DNA of 64,000 nt from NCBI RefSeq assembly GCF_021513275.1, contig NZ_CP090978.1, positions 5,251,247 through 5,315,246 of the forward strand. Direction: 5' to 3'. Positions 43,590-53,559 of this stretch are shown here, one piece after another; within the stretch, counting starts at the first letter, position 1; the number at the start of each line of letters is the position of its first letter. The DNA is from Paenibacillus hexagrammi (lineage in GTDB: Bacteria; Bacillota; Bacilli; Paenibacillales; NBRC-103111). The position numbers and the translations under genes are program-made. Under the pieces are notes generated by a model. The model was not told where the DNA came from. It did not search any database and saw only the letters and a program-made list of their open reading frames with translations.

Positions 43590-45393
43590 TTATTCAAATC
43601 TAAAAACAGGCCCTTTCGGCACAAACGGCAGATGATGACCCTTAGGAAGAATATAAGCATGCTCCCTTTTACATACACCTTATCGCAGTAACCGTCTGTA
43701 ATCATTAGTATAGGTCCGTTATTGGGAAAATCTTCTGCTCGCTGAAGCAGGTCGATTCCCGGTTGAAGTACCGTTCCGCCTCTGCCTTTTATCTTGATAC
43801 TTTCTGCAATATCTTCAGGCTTCATGTAACCTTGGTCGTAGGCAGCGGCATCACAAAAAATCACCCTTGCGGCAGGGACATCTCTTGCTAATGCATAGCT
43901 AGCAATGGCTCCAAGAGCTTTGGCAAGCATCTTTTTATCCATAGAGCCGGATGTATCCAAGACCACACCAAACGTTCTCCCGTCCTCTTCTCCGCCATGA
44001 TCAACCCATTTAGGTCTTGCTATATCAGGTGTAGCCGATTGTCTTCGACTAACCCTCGCATAAGTACGCACTTTTTCAATCGGAGAAAAATGTTGGTCAA
44101 ACCACTTTGCTAGTTCTACGTCCCACGAAATTGGAGGTTGGCCCAGCGCCTTGATTTCCTCGATAAGTCCTGCTGGAATAAACCCTCTACCCAGTTCCTG
44201 ATGATAGATCAGTCCTTGTTGTAGTGCGTTTTTACAAAACTCGTCAATATTGGTACCGTCTCTTGGGTCCCAATATTGACCTCGCCCTTTATCTAAAATA
44301 TCCCCGCCTCCAGACCCACGAAGCGTTTGTAGTTTTCGATACGTGCGAATGTCGGTCACGATTTGATCATAGATCGACTCTGCCGACCGTCCCTTCATAT
44401 CATCATCGAGTAGAATTCCCACCTGCGGAAAATCACCAACATGCATTTCGACCAGCCAATGATTAATCACATAATCACAAGCAACATTCCATAAATAATG
44501 ATCTCTCCCTTGGCAGCGTTCGTGGTGTCGAAGTCCGGCGTGGAGGAGTTCGTGAGCGATAACAAATTTGCATTCCTCCTCACTGAGTCCTGCTGCCGGG
44601 TTTAAGTAAATTTCTTTATCGATAACATCGATAGCTGCAATAGAAATATCCATCCGCTGACAAATAATCGGTTCCTCTATTAATTTAAAACCAGATGCCA
44701 ATGCCCCAAGTAAGGGGTAGTGGTCAATGAACCAATTTCTCGCTTTTTGCGCAGGTGACTTCACTTCATGATGTCCAAGGAGAGACTCTGCTTGACCTGC
44801 AGCGATTTTTACCGCTTGTGTTACAGCCAGTGATAATCCTTTTCCAAAACATTCTTCCCAATTGATTTTTCGGTACCGTCTTCTTTCGTTCGCATGAAAC
44901 ACCATATCTAAAGTGCCTTCGCCCGCTGTTCCATGATACTTTAGGCTATCCGGAATCCCTCTTTCAAGGAATTGTTCATAGAGTTGTTCCTCAGTTTTCA
45001 CTGGGATGTCCACATGAAATCCAAATTCTTGAGGTTGTTTCCCCAGCTTCATGTCATATAGAAACTTTGAAACATACACGTCACAAGCCAAATTCCAGTA
45101 CACTTTATTTTCTTTTTTTTGAAATGTCCAAAACCCAAATGAAGCAGGCAATGCGCAATCACATAAATCCACTCATCCACCTCTGCACGCCTCTTTGGGT
45201 GGACGTGAATGGAACCTTCTATGGTGACAACTGCCCAGCCTCCATCCGGACAAAGATTATCGCTTCCCTCCTGGCGATAGAAATAAGCATGCGCGGCAAG
45301 TGGTGAAAACATGGGGTGTTTGTTAATGTATTCTTGGGCTTCTATATAATTTTTAGTAGCAACATCGATGCTTTCAGTTCGTTTTTTGCTCAT
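43590..45393 (-). CDS. VWA-like metallopeptidase protein (DUF2201-type), two frameshifts
   Basis: After repair this is about 601 residues. Two homologous metallopeptidase-like segments lie in tandem: IAHCLLHLGFGHF followed by WNLACDVYVSKFL, and IAHELLHAGLRHHE followed by WNVACDYVINHWL. The first has lost the HExxH glutamate (HCLLH), while the second keeps it. A VWA domain follows with the MIDAS start VLDTSGSM. The T8 run at 45113-45120 needs one more T to join FGHFKKK to ENKVYWNLACD. The T4 run at 43667-43670 needs one more T to restore KREHAYILPKGHHLPFVPKG and the stop at 43590. It starts five bases after moxR, so the pair is an operon. MoxR-VWA pairs act as chaperone-like systems; the substrate is unknown. 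Confidence 0.82.
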
Positions 45394-45398
45394 CTATA

Positions 45399-46457
45399 TT
45401 ACTTGTCCTTTGCAACCAGTTTTGGCAAATCGCGAATAATTTCAACTATAAACCATTCTGGAAGTGAACTTCTATCTCCATGGTCAGCAACAAGCATTTG
45501 AGCCATTTCAAGGCTAATAGCACTTAATTCCTTAACTAGTTCTTTTGCACGAAGAGAAAATATCCTTTGTCCCTCTTTAAGTGAATCCTTTTTCTCAGGA
45601 AGCTCCTTAATAATTTGCGCACGAAACGACAAGGTTAAAAAATAAAGTAGATCGCGATGTTCGGCTTCATGTGGAAATTTAGCTTCACCAGAGAATATAC
45701 GGTTAAGTTGGTATTTCCCATTCAAGTTCTTATGAAACGCTTTAAACTGCAGGGCATGGTCAGGTGTTAATGAGCCCCTAGCCAATACTTCGATGAGTTG
45801 GTTTGAAATTTCCCCATTGAATTCATGGATAGCGTCACTGAACATATGCCACGAACGAGGTGTTGAAAATGGTTCTTCCGTTTTGGGTGGTTGTGTCCAC
45901 AGATGATCGGGTCTTGCCTGTAAATATTCAATAACATAGGGATGTATACCCGTTTCATATGCCCACTCAAACCACTCTCTGGCTGATACCTTCAGTTGTA
46001 AATGAAACATCCGATTAATTAATGCGGAAGACATCGGTTTCACAATTGCACTATCCTGTGCCCGGTTCCCCGCTCCAATCACGATAGACCCTTCCGGCAG
46101 GTGATATTCACCAATTCGTCGTTCGTGGATTAAGCTATAAAACGCCTTTTGCACTTCCTGAGAACATGCATTTAGTTCATCTAAGAATAGACAATATGGT
46201 TCGTTACGAGCAATCATTTTCGGCGGACAAAATTGGCTGACTCCGTTTATTATTTGGGGAACACCAATGATATCCTCCGGAGCTAGTTGGCTTCCAAGTA
46301 ATGAGACACAAGGGAGGCCCAGATCTGCTGCAAACTTTTCAACTAGTGATGATTTCCCAATCCCCGGAGGCCCCCAAATAAAAACTGGTCTTACGACAGC
46401 AACATTTAGCAATATATTCATTAATTCTTTAGGACTTACACTTATGCCAAGATTCAT
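45399..46457 (-). CDS. MoxR-family AAA+ ATPase
   Basis: A 352-residue AAA+ ATPase. Walker A is WGPPGIGKSSLVEKF near residue 28, Walker B is CLFLDELNACSQEVQKAFYSLIHE near residue 90, and IGAGNRAQDSAIV is the sensor 1 region. MoxR ATPases remodel or activate partner proteins bearing VWA domains, and the VWA gene lies directly downstream. AAGGGGG precedes the ATG at 46457. No frame problem is seen. The pair is a recurrent partner of other effectors, so it may also serve the neighbouring DNA/RNA systems. Confidence 0.85.
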   Translation of the reverse strand: MNLGISVSPKELMNILLNVAVVRPVFIWGPPGIGKSSLVEKFAADLGLPCVSLLGSQLAPEDIIGVPQIINGVSQFCPPKMIARNEPYCLFLDELNACSQEVQKAFYSLIHERRIGEYHLPEGSIVIGAGNRAQDSAIVKPMSSALINRMFHLQLKVSAREWFEWAYETGIHPYVIEYLQARPDHLWTQPPKTEEPFSTPRSWHMFSDAIHEFNGEISNQLIEVLARGSLTPDHALQFKAFHKNLNGKYQLNRIFSGEAKFPHEAEHRDLLYFLTLSFRAQIIKELPEKKDSLKEGQRIFSLRAKELVKELSAISLEMAQMLVADHGDRSSLPEWFIVEIIRDLPKLVAKDK

Positions 46458-46899
46458 CGTTATTTATCCCCCTTAGTATTCAGATAATAATATGGTCGCC
46501 CTTTATCTTACTTTAAATTGGTTCAGAACTTTACCCGTACTCATAACCAATCATTTATAAATACATATATCTAAGTTCGCCAATGATTAGTAGAAGGAAG
46601 GTTGGCAAAAGCCTGAAGTGATCAAGAAAACGAATCTTATGAGGCTCCAATGTATAATTTGTTGTTCGGCTTCATGAATATCATCATCCCACATTCTAGA
46701 AGATACGGACAGGGTGAAAGTATTACGACTCAAGCTAATCTCCAACAAATATTGGAGGTCCTTAAATCAACCTGAAAAATCGATTTAAACATTCTCTGTA
46801 GTCTCATCAGCTACTCCTTAGCTGTCTTACTCAGACATGTCGCAACCGCGCTAGCGATATGCGAAGATACTTGGGCTCGTTGCGGCCGTCCTATGGTTT
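46458..46899. other. Spacer upstream of moxR with one short unclassified frame
   Basis: It holds the moxR promoter area. A plus-strand frame at 46650-46775 (41 codons, starting MYNLLFGFMNIIIPHS) looks protein-like but has no ribosome site and no family known to me. Nothing else is supported. Confidence 0.35.
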
Positions 46900-47530
46900 C
46901 TAAGGTCTAACCTCAAAATCTAATATCGTTTTATAAAATTGTTCCAGGTCCGCATGACTCGGAAGTCCAGAGACCTGCCCACCCCCTATCTCAATAACCA
47001 TTCATTCTCCGCAAGTCGTTCTGGCAATATCCATCGTAAAAAACTGACTTGCCACGCCCATTGCTAATTCTATAAATGAGTCGAGATTAGGAGCTTCTTG
47101 TTGATAGACTTTTATTAAGGAATACCGCTTTTAGGATGATTGCTCCGATTGATTAAACTCACGAATCACAATACCGCCATTAAGCTCCAATCCTTGACGG
47201 TCAATGACGTTTCATAGAACCACTTGGGCTCTTTGCTGATCGGAAGCATCTGATATATAGCAAGCTTTTTCCCATTCACGCTTTCTAGACTTTACGTAAT
47301 CCTTAACCATAACCGGTTTGTTTTTAAAAATGCACATCTTCTCTAAGAGAACGTCGAAACCATTTAAGCTCTTCAATTCCGTGCCAAATACTCCGCGAGG
47401 TTGCCTTTTAAATGGCTTAATAAGAATAAGGAAAATAGTGCCCAATTCTATTCCGTAGGAGAATTGATCAGAACGGCATTTTCTGCTATTGTACGTGATG
47501 CTGCTTCTTTAATTTCAAACCTCTAAGAAA
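46900..47530 (-). pseudogene. Decayed ATP-grasp family gene
   Basis: Minus-strand fragments in several frames line up in order. EIKEAASRTIAENAVLINSP and GHYFPYSY are at the 5' side. FGTELKSLNGFDVLLEK with KPVMVKDYVKSRKREWEKA follow in the longest open piece (47212-47445). Next come LELNGGIVIREFNQ and FTMDIARTTCGE, then a TGA, then MVIEIGGGQVSGLPS and HADLEQFYKTIL. This order and these motifs match small ATP-grasp proteins as I remember them. Frameshifts and in-frame stops, including a probable TGG to TGA, show real decay. The ancestral substrate is unknown. The 5' edge is approximate. Confidence 0.6.
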
Positions 47531-47641
47531 CATATTTTTACCAACAGCGTTTATATATACAGAAACTAACAAATTCAGATGAGGTGAATTATGAAGAAAT
47601 TAGACGGCCTCTAGCTTCCCCCTAAGGAGGTTAGAGAGCCC

Positions 47642-47929
47642 ATGAGTAATAGCGTAAAAAAATCACCTGTATGGACAGACCACCGCACACCCGGTACTTG
47701 CTGGAACAAACGGCAGGCAAGCAAGGCCGTTCGCCGCTTCACAGGTGACGTTAACAACGGCAAATGGTACCGAAAGCTGTTCTGTTCCTGGAATATTTGC
47801 GACTACCGCTTTTACAAAACAAAGCAGCAAGCAATACATGAATGGGAAACATCCCGTTGGCTGAGAGAGCGATTATTGACTCAGGCAGAAATCATTAAAG
47901 ATTGGGAAAAGTTCTATAGAAGGAAATAA
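47642..47929 (+). CDS. Small basic tryptophan-rich protein, unknown function
   Basis: A 95-residue protein starting MSNSVKKSPVWTDHRTPGT. It has many W, K and R residues (WNKRQASKAVRRF, KWYRKLFCSWNICDYRF), which suits nucleic-acid contact, but no domain is recognised. AAGGAGG precedes the ATG by about 12 bases, and a seven-codon frame (MKKLDGL) lies just before that. It has its own terminator at 47930. Similar short proteins may occur in related Firmicutes; I cannot confirm this here. Confidence 0.6.
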   Translation: MSNSVKKSPVWTDHRTPGTCWNKRQASKAVRRFTGDVNNGKWYRKLFCSWNICDYRFYKTKQQAIHEWETSRWLRERLLTQAEIIKDWEKFYRRK

Positions 47930-47969
47930 GCTCAAGCGTCGGTCAGGGGAGCCCGGCGCTTGAGCTTTT
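47930..47969. terminator. Terminator after the 95-aa gene, also facing the TatD gene
   Basis: GCTCAAGCG and CGCTTGAGC form a 9-bp stem followed by TTTT on the plus strand. It directly follows the stop at 47929 and can also end the minus-strand tatD transcript. Confidence 0.75.
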
Positions 47970-48011
47970 GTAAGCGATTGTTGCTACCAACCGTTGCTGT
48001 TTCCTTTCAAA

Positions 48012-48797
48012 TCAAATACCAAAAAACTCTTTCGCAGTCGCTGTCGTTGCCCTAGCAACTTCTTCTACCGGTCTCCCCATATATCGCGCCACGGCTTGCA
48101 GGATATGCGGCAGGAATGCGGGCTCGTTCCGTCCATCCGTTGGCTTTTCTTTTAAGTCACGTGGAGTCAAAAACGGTGCGTCCGTTTCAATCATAAGCCG
48201 ATCAGTCGGAATTATTCGGACAAGGTCCCTTAGATGCTTTCCTCTCCGTTCATCACAAATCCACCCGGTGATCCCGATATAGAAGCCCATTTCAAGGTAG
48301 GCCTTAAGCTCAGACTGAGTGCCTGTAAAACAATGGACCACCGCTTTTTGAACCGAATGTTCCTTAAGCAGCGCAATGAAATCTTTACATGCCTCACGTT
48401 CATGCAGAAACAGCGGCATATCTAACTCAAGCGCCAAGCGAATTTGCTCGGCGAACCATTTCCGCTGAACGTCCCGCGGTGAGAAATCCCGGTTATAGTC
48501 CAGACCGCATTCCCCAATGGCTACGACCTGCGGCAGTACCGCTAGTTCTTTTAGCTTCACAATGGTCTCTTGATTGCAGCTCTTCGCATCATGGGGGTGT
48601 ACTCCTGCAGTAGCGTACAGCTCCCCTGAATAACGACCGGCATAGCGGGCTGTTTCTATACTGTTTTTCAGACTAGTTCCTGTAAGGATCAAGGGTGAAA
48701 CGTGGTTTGCCGCCGCCCTTTTAACGACTTGCTCGCGATCTTGGTGAAAGGAACGATGCATCAGATTGACGCCGATATCAACGATTGGATGATTCAT
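48012..48797 (-). CDS. TatD-family metal-dependent nuclease/hydrolase
   Basis: A TatD-like DNase of about 261 residues. I start it at MNHPIVDIGVNLMH (48797); the open-frame start 48854 has no support. Metal-binding motifs are VDIGVNL near residue 6, IGECGLDYNRD near residue 90, PLFLHERE near residue 130, VVHCFTGT near residue 153 and IETDAPFLTPRD near residue 203. Such enzymes remove nucleotides from DNA or RNA ends. The gene overlaps the kptA end by 20 bases, so it shares that transcript and may act in RNA repair or turnover with it. It is complete. Confidence 0.85.
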   Translation of the reverse strand: MNHPIVDIGVNLMHRSFHQDREQVVKRAAANHVSPLILTGTSLKNSIETARYAGRYSGELYATAGVHPHDAKSCNQETIVKLKELAVLPQVVAIGECGLDYNRDFSPRDVQRKWFAEQIRLALELDMPLFLHEREACKDFIALLKEHSVQKAVVHCFTGTQSELKAYLEMGFYIGITGWICDERRGKHLRDLVRIIPTDRLMIETDAPFLTPRDLKEKPTDGRNEPAFLPHILQAVARYMGRPVEEVARATTATAKEFFGI

Positions 48798-49371
48798 GAT
48801 TCGATTGCTCCTTTTCCATGGATTCCAACACCGAACAGCATTCAGGTGGTACACGATCAGCTAACCATACTTCGTTACCCGCGTAATAAAACGTGATTCC
48901 GTGCTGTTTCGCACGCAACGTATCCACTTTAAGAATTGCCAGTTCTCCTCTACGGCTTCCCGCGAGCGTTGCAAAATGAGTGCCTTCCGACAAATGAACA
49001 TACTGCCGGCTCATCGGACTTAAGCCTTCCCTCAAGATCGACGGGAGAACCTTCTTGTTCGTCCCGTGGTATAGAATGGTTGGAGGTTCGCCCGGAGTAT
49101 ATTGAACTTTATCATGACTATGACCGTACCTTGCTCTGATCCGGCCACCTTCGATTGCAAAACGCTGTTTATCTGACTTCCGGACCACTTGCTCGATATC
49201 TTCCCGCTTCACCCAGGCCCATTTGTGCTGCTTCTAAATAGCCTCCAACAATGTGATAACTGGACACGAACCATCTTCAGGATCTAAGACAACACCAAAA
49301 TCCTCAGGCGTGTGCCGAAGCAGCTTGGTTATGAATTTGCTTAAACTTTTTTCCATTGCTTGATTTAACAT
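48778..49371 (-). pseudogene. kptA: RNA 2'-phosphotransferase KptA/Tpt1 with an in-frame TAG
   Basis: KptA removes a 2'-phosphate from RNA using NAD+. Reading from the ATG at 49371 gives MLNQAMEKSLSKFIT, then LLRHTPEDFG (the first conserved Arg-His pair), and reaches LLEAI. A TAG follows at codon 46 (49234-49236), and the same frame continues KQHKWAWVKREDIEQVV, YHGTNKK, VHLSEG and LKVDTLRA to 48778. CAG to TAG would explain the stop. The open part alone (from GTG 49212) lacks the LRH motif. The full length of 197 aa fits the family. It lies in the RNA-repair cluster and overlaps tatD. Either it is a nonsense allele, an assembly error, or a readthrough site. Confidence 0.8.
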
Positions 49372-49501
49372 CTTTAACACTTCTCTTCCTAAAATAACTA
49401 TAACTACTGTCTATTTTCCATTAATCGCATTATATCCTTTCCAAACGCTCAGGAAACGGGATTATATGGTTAAAATTAAACGTTCCTAGATTTTTAATAA
49501 G

Positions 49502-49540
49502 AAAAGGGCCCGAATCCACTTAACGATTCAGGCACCCTAT
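49502..49540 (-). terminator. Terminator of the Hen1-Pnkp transcript
   Basis: On the minus strand GGGTGCCTGAATC pairs imperfectly with GATTCGGGCCC and is followed by TTTTCTTATT. It lies just after the pnkp stop. Confidence 0.7.
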
Positions 49541-49545
49541 TATGA

Positions 49546-52131
49546 TTATAAGCGCGGATCAATCTCCCGCTCCTTCGCAACTTCGAACAGCACATTGGCA
49601 GCAATCCCTCTGTAAGCCTCATGCTCAGGGGCAATCTCTTCAAATGGCACCGCCAGCATTCGCAGCCCCCACTGATACTCATTAAGCGAAGTGCGAAGCT
49701 TTTGATTCACATTCTTTTGTCTCATCAGCTTACGGTATTTATGCGGGAACTTGTAATCATACCCGTAGATGATGGACAAATACTCGGGATTCCGCACCTT
49801 CATATAAGGAACCGTGTTTCCGTTCCACAGCTCGGGCTTGATCACAATGCCCTCCATATGGTTCTCCATCGTAAGCTCAGAAAAGTAACGTTCCGCTTTC
49901 TCCAGGGAGTCCGACTCGGATAATTCCAGCGTGAGCGCCTCGTCCTCCGACAGAAAATCGTACATCTCGGAGGTCTTCCATTTCGGGATTTCTTCCTTAC
50001 CATCTTCATAAACAATCTTCAGAACGGCAAACGGCTTATACTCCATGGCTTCGTCTTCCGCATACAGCTCCAGTTGCCTTCTGTACGTTTGATAAGCCTC
50101 CATGTGTTCTGTTAGCGGAACATACATTCCCCTGATTTCATGGACGTACTTGTAATTTTGGTACACACTGGAACCATACTTTTCACTTAAAGCGGACTTC
50201 GCGGTATGATGCTGGTCTTTTTCAAAGCCGCTCGCTTCATAGTCGGTAAAGAGCTTGCTCAAGGCTTCCTCAAAACCGTTTTGCTGCAGGAACGTAAGCT
50301 CTGTCTCAAGAGCTTTTTCAATAGGCTTGAACTGCCTTTCAATTAGCCCTTCGCCCAGCGCCTTCCACGGGAGCAGCTCTCCATCCAAAATCAGCATGGC
50401 GATCTTTCGCTCCTCCATAAAGCCGCTGAATTTCTGCAGCAGCTTGCCGTAAATCTCCGTTAAATCCACATGATTAATCTTGTAGCCGTTACGGCTGACC
50501 GCAAAGCATCGCTCCAAATCTTTGTTTAAATAAACGTTACATCTCGAGCCCATATATTTAGGCTGCAGAACAACTTCCTGAACGCCGCGTTCCCTGAAAT
50601 AATCGAGGCCGCGTTTTAACGATTCCAGTTCATTCGTCTCCTCATTCTTGTCCGCCGGTGACATCGTACCTGAGATGAAGTTGATTTTATTTCGCGAGCA
50701 GTAGTGGAGTCTGCGGATGTCATCCTCATCAAGGTCTTGGACAGATACCTTTCGTTCCACCTTGAATAAGGTTTGCAGTTCCTCAGTGATCACCGCTTGG
50801 CGAGACTTCCGGGACTTCATAAACGGTTTATACGAGATACTGACGGAGGTCAACAGGTTACCATGTACGCTGCCCGTATCGATATGAATCTTATTACTGA
50901 TCCGGAAAGACTGCTTAGCTGCGATGTGCCCGAACACATGATATGGATGATTTTTGACCGCTTCCTCCCGCAGAAAAGCAAGCTGGCCCTCCAGAGGAGC
51001 TTCCCGGTCGATCCGAAAATTCCTTTGATGTCGGACAGAATTCGTGTCCAGCTTGCCAATGTATTTATTCCGGCACGGGGCGTGAGTGACATAGAAGGAC
51101 GGCCCCTTAGTCCCCACGTATCGATAAAATGGCTTCGAAATCGAGACTAGGTGCTGAAATTTCTCCAGCAGTTCCGGGTCATTCAGTAATACCTGTGTAG
51201 AATCAAAATACGTCTGCAGCAGATCTTGATCCACACCACCAATTTCACCCTTGATGTACTTATCAACGAAATTTTCGTGGTTCCCGAGCACGAAGTAAAA
51301 ATGCTCCCGGTTATCGTACAGAAACTCAACGATGTCCTTCGTTTGCTTACCTTTGTCAATCCAGTCTCCGACCAAAATGATCTTGATTTGCTTTAGCTTA
51401 TCGGTCACAACTAGCTTGCCCGCTTCGATTTTATATCCGTGATCGAGCAGCAGCCCCTTCAGATCATCTACACATTCGTGGACATCCCCGATCGTGATGT
51501 ACTGCTGACCCTGTGGAAGAACGGTTGCCAAATATGTATCCACATCCTCAACGATGATTTTATATTCGGGATTCGCCCTTCCCTCTTCGGCTACATAAAA
51601 GTCTTTAGCACGCACTTTATGGATCTTGCCATATCCCTCGCGAGGCAGCGAACCGAGAACCTCTTTTTTCAGCCGATTGATGTGGTTCGTGATCAGTTTC
51701 TTCGAACGTTCCGAAGCGTAGTAATCTTCCCGCTTCCGGTAATCGAATACGATGACCTCGAGGTTGTAGTTGCTTTGAAACGCAATCTCTTTCACCTTTG
51801 CCCGAAAATCCTCAGACAAACCGGTTGTATCCACGACCACAAACTCCGCATTGACCGGAAAAGTCGTCACCATCTTCAGTCTTTCAAACAGCAGGTGAAA
51901 CGCTTGCTCACTGGACTCAAGCATCACCTGATCATACTTGTCGTATTCATAACCAAGTACCTCCTGGCGAATCTGGTCGGAGGATAGATATTGAACGTTG
52001 GCCCTAACATTCCGGCTAGCATCCTCAAAACGCAGCCCCGGAATCAGCACTTCCCTGGCAAATGTCGTTTTCCCGCATTCCGTAGACCCGACCAGCATGA
52101 ATATCGTGTGAACCCTCGTTTGAATCTCCAT
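49546..52131 (-). CDS. pnkp: Bacterial polynucleotide kinase-phosphatase-ligase Pnkp
   Basis: An 861-residue three-domain RNA end-healing and sealing enzyme. The N-terminal 5'-kinase has P-loop GSTECGKTT near residue 15. The central metallophosphoesterase has GDVHECVDDL, GDWIDKGK and GNHENF (near 212-290), which removes 2',3'-cyclic or 3' phosphates. The C-terminal ligase-like nucleotidyltransferase has KYMGSR near residue 510 with SRNGYKI after it. It needs Hen1 to activate ligation and 2'-O-methylate the 3' end; the hen1 gene ends three bases before it. Known targets of such systems are tRNAs cut by ribotoxins. No frame problem is seen. Confidence 0.95.
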   Translation of the reverse strand: MEIQTRVHTIFMLVGSTECGKTTFAREVLIPGLRFEDASRNVRANVQYLSSDQIRQEVLGYEYDKYDQVMLESSEQAFHLLFERLKMVTTFPVNAEFVVVDTTGLSEDFRAKVKEIAFQSNYNLEVIVFDYRKREDYYASERSKKLITNHINRLKKEVLGSLPREGYGKIHKVRAKDFYVAEEGRANPEYKIIVEDVDTYLATVLPQGQQYITIGDVHECVDDLKGLLLDHGYKIEAGKLVVTDKLKQIKIILVGDWIDKGKQTKDIVEFLYDNREHFYFVLGNHENFVDKYIKGEIGGVDQDLLQTYFDSTQVLLNDPELLEKFQHLVSISKPFYRYVGTKGPSFYVTHAPCRNKYIGKLDTNSVRHQRNFRIDREAPLEGQLAFLREEAVKNHPYHVFGHIAAKQSFRISNKIHIDTGSVHGNLLTSVSISYKPFMKSRKSRQAVITEELQTLFKVERKVSVQDLDEDDIRRLHYCSRNKINFISGTMSPADKNEETNELESLKRGLDYFRERGVQEVVLQPKYMGSRCNVYLNKDLERCFAVSRNGYKINHVDLTEIYGKLLQKFSGFMEERKIAMLILDGELLPWKALGEGLIERQFKPIEKALETELTFLQQNGFEEALSKLFTDYEASGFEKDQHHTAKSALSEKYGSSVYQNYKYVHEIRGMYVPLTEHMEAYQTYRRQLELYAEDEAMEYKPFAVLKIVYEDGKEEIPKWKTSEMYDFLSEDEALTLELSESDSLEKAERYFSELTMENHMEGIVIKPELWNGNTVPYMKVRNPEYLSIIYGYDYKFPHKYRKLMRQKNVNQKLRTSLNEYQWGLRMLAVPFEEIAPEHEAYRGIAANVLFEVAKEREIDPRL

Positions 52132-52134
52132 ATG

Positions 52135-53399
52135 TCAGGCCCCCCTTTTCTTGAGAATAACACCCTGTGTAGTTTGAATATTGTTGACTCCATCTCCGAC
52201 AGCAACAAATTCAGCATGCAGATTCGTTTCTTTTATCACATCACGCATCCACTGTTGAAAAGCTTCTTCACCCATCTCCCACTTGTGATCGTCATGCCGG
52301 AAATCGCTCAACTCATAGTAGTGGTTAAAATCAGCGTTAGGCGTCGTAATGATGAAGCTGTCAAAATCAACATGTGCACAGATTTGATGAATCAACTGCT
52401 TAGCCTCGTCCTGACTCATATGTTCAATGACCTCTGTCAAAATTACATCAACCTGCTCCCCGTTGTAGCTTTCAGGAACTTACCTATGGAGTTAAAAGTG
52501 ACAATATTATCGATATCTCTTGCTTTCGCTTTACGCTCTACTTTCTCCAACAGCTCCTCATTGATGTCGACTGCATAGTAGCTGCCTTCAATTTTTCCGG
52601 CAAAAGGAAGTGCATAAAACCCTTCCCCACAGCCCACATCCAAAATCGACTTATCGAAAGAGAGTGCGTTCCCGATATAATTTCTTCGCTGAAAGGCCGT
52701 CCCACCGTAGGCAAATTTAATATCGTAACGGTCTGTTTTTTCAAGCTCCGCTTTGTACTTTTGAAAACGCTCCCTCGAAGACAGGAAATTCCGCACAAAG
52801 AGGCTGCGAATATAAAACGGTGCATCAATCACATTCATGCTCTTGATGTACTTTTCCAAAATGCTCTCCGAAATATCGATATATTCGTTTCCGAACATCG
52901 AGAGGAACAAGCACAGCACACTTACGGCATGGAGCAGCTGATACAAGCTCTTTTGTGTCGTAATGGTAAGAGAATAGCTCTTATGAGCTTGATGAGTGAT
53001 TTCGAAAGAAAAACCCTTTAAATGCTTCTCGAAAAACTCAATATACCGGACCAGCTCGATATGTATCATATTAATGAAAAACGTATGCTCGTAGCCTTCA
53101 ACGTCCCGCTCATCTTGCGCCTTAAGCGGCGCAGAGAAGAATTCGTTAATCGCATTTAGCGGAAATAAGGGAGTGTTGTATCTCGATACATTCAGATACT
53201 CGAAGTTCTCATTTTCGTGCTGCTTATAGGAAATTTCATTGTCCGCATCTTTAAAATACACATTAAAAGTCTGCTGATCGGTGTACCAGCCGTACGCAAT
53301 GCCTCTGCGAACCGAGCGAAGCATCATGCCGGAATTCGGATTTTTCTTGATTAAAAATGAAAGCTGCGGATTGGTGGATCTGACTTGAATGATTGCCAT
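52135..53399 (-). CDS. hen1: 3'-terminal RNA ribose 2'-O-methyltransferase Hen1, one frameshift
   Basis: Hen1 partners Pnkp: its N-terminal half activates ligation and its C-terminal half methylates the 3'-terminal ribose so the joint cannot be cut again. ILDVGCGEGFYALPF (near residue 250) is the SAM site, followed by EVIEHM and TTPNADFN in the metal-binding methylation core. One A is missing at 52470-52472: with it FLKSYNGEQVDVILTEVIEHM reads through, giving 421 residues, and without it the frame stops at 52443. pnkp follows at once, so the two are an operon. Confidence 0.9.
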
Positions 53400-53559
53400 C
53401 GTAATCTACTCCTATATCTACATTTGAAACTATCTTAGCTCAGATAATTGCACACGAACATGGTAAAAGTATTACGAAGCAAACCTAAAAATCCATAAAA
53501 AGGGAAAACAATTCGTCCAGCGGAGTCTGGTGTCAGACTCATATCTTGTGAGGGAATTA

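Noticed and set aside
47590..47640. Seven-codon frame MKKLDGL before the 95-aa gene as a coding gene
   Set aside because: It is too short to support as a protein; it may be a leader but nothing else shows it.
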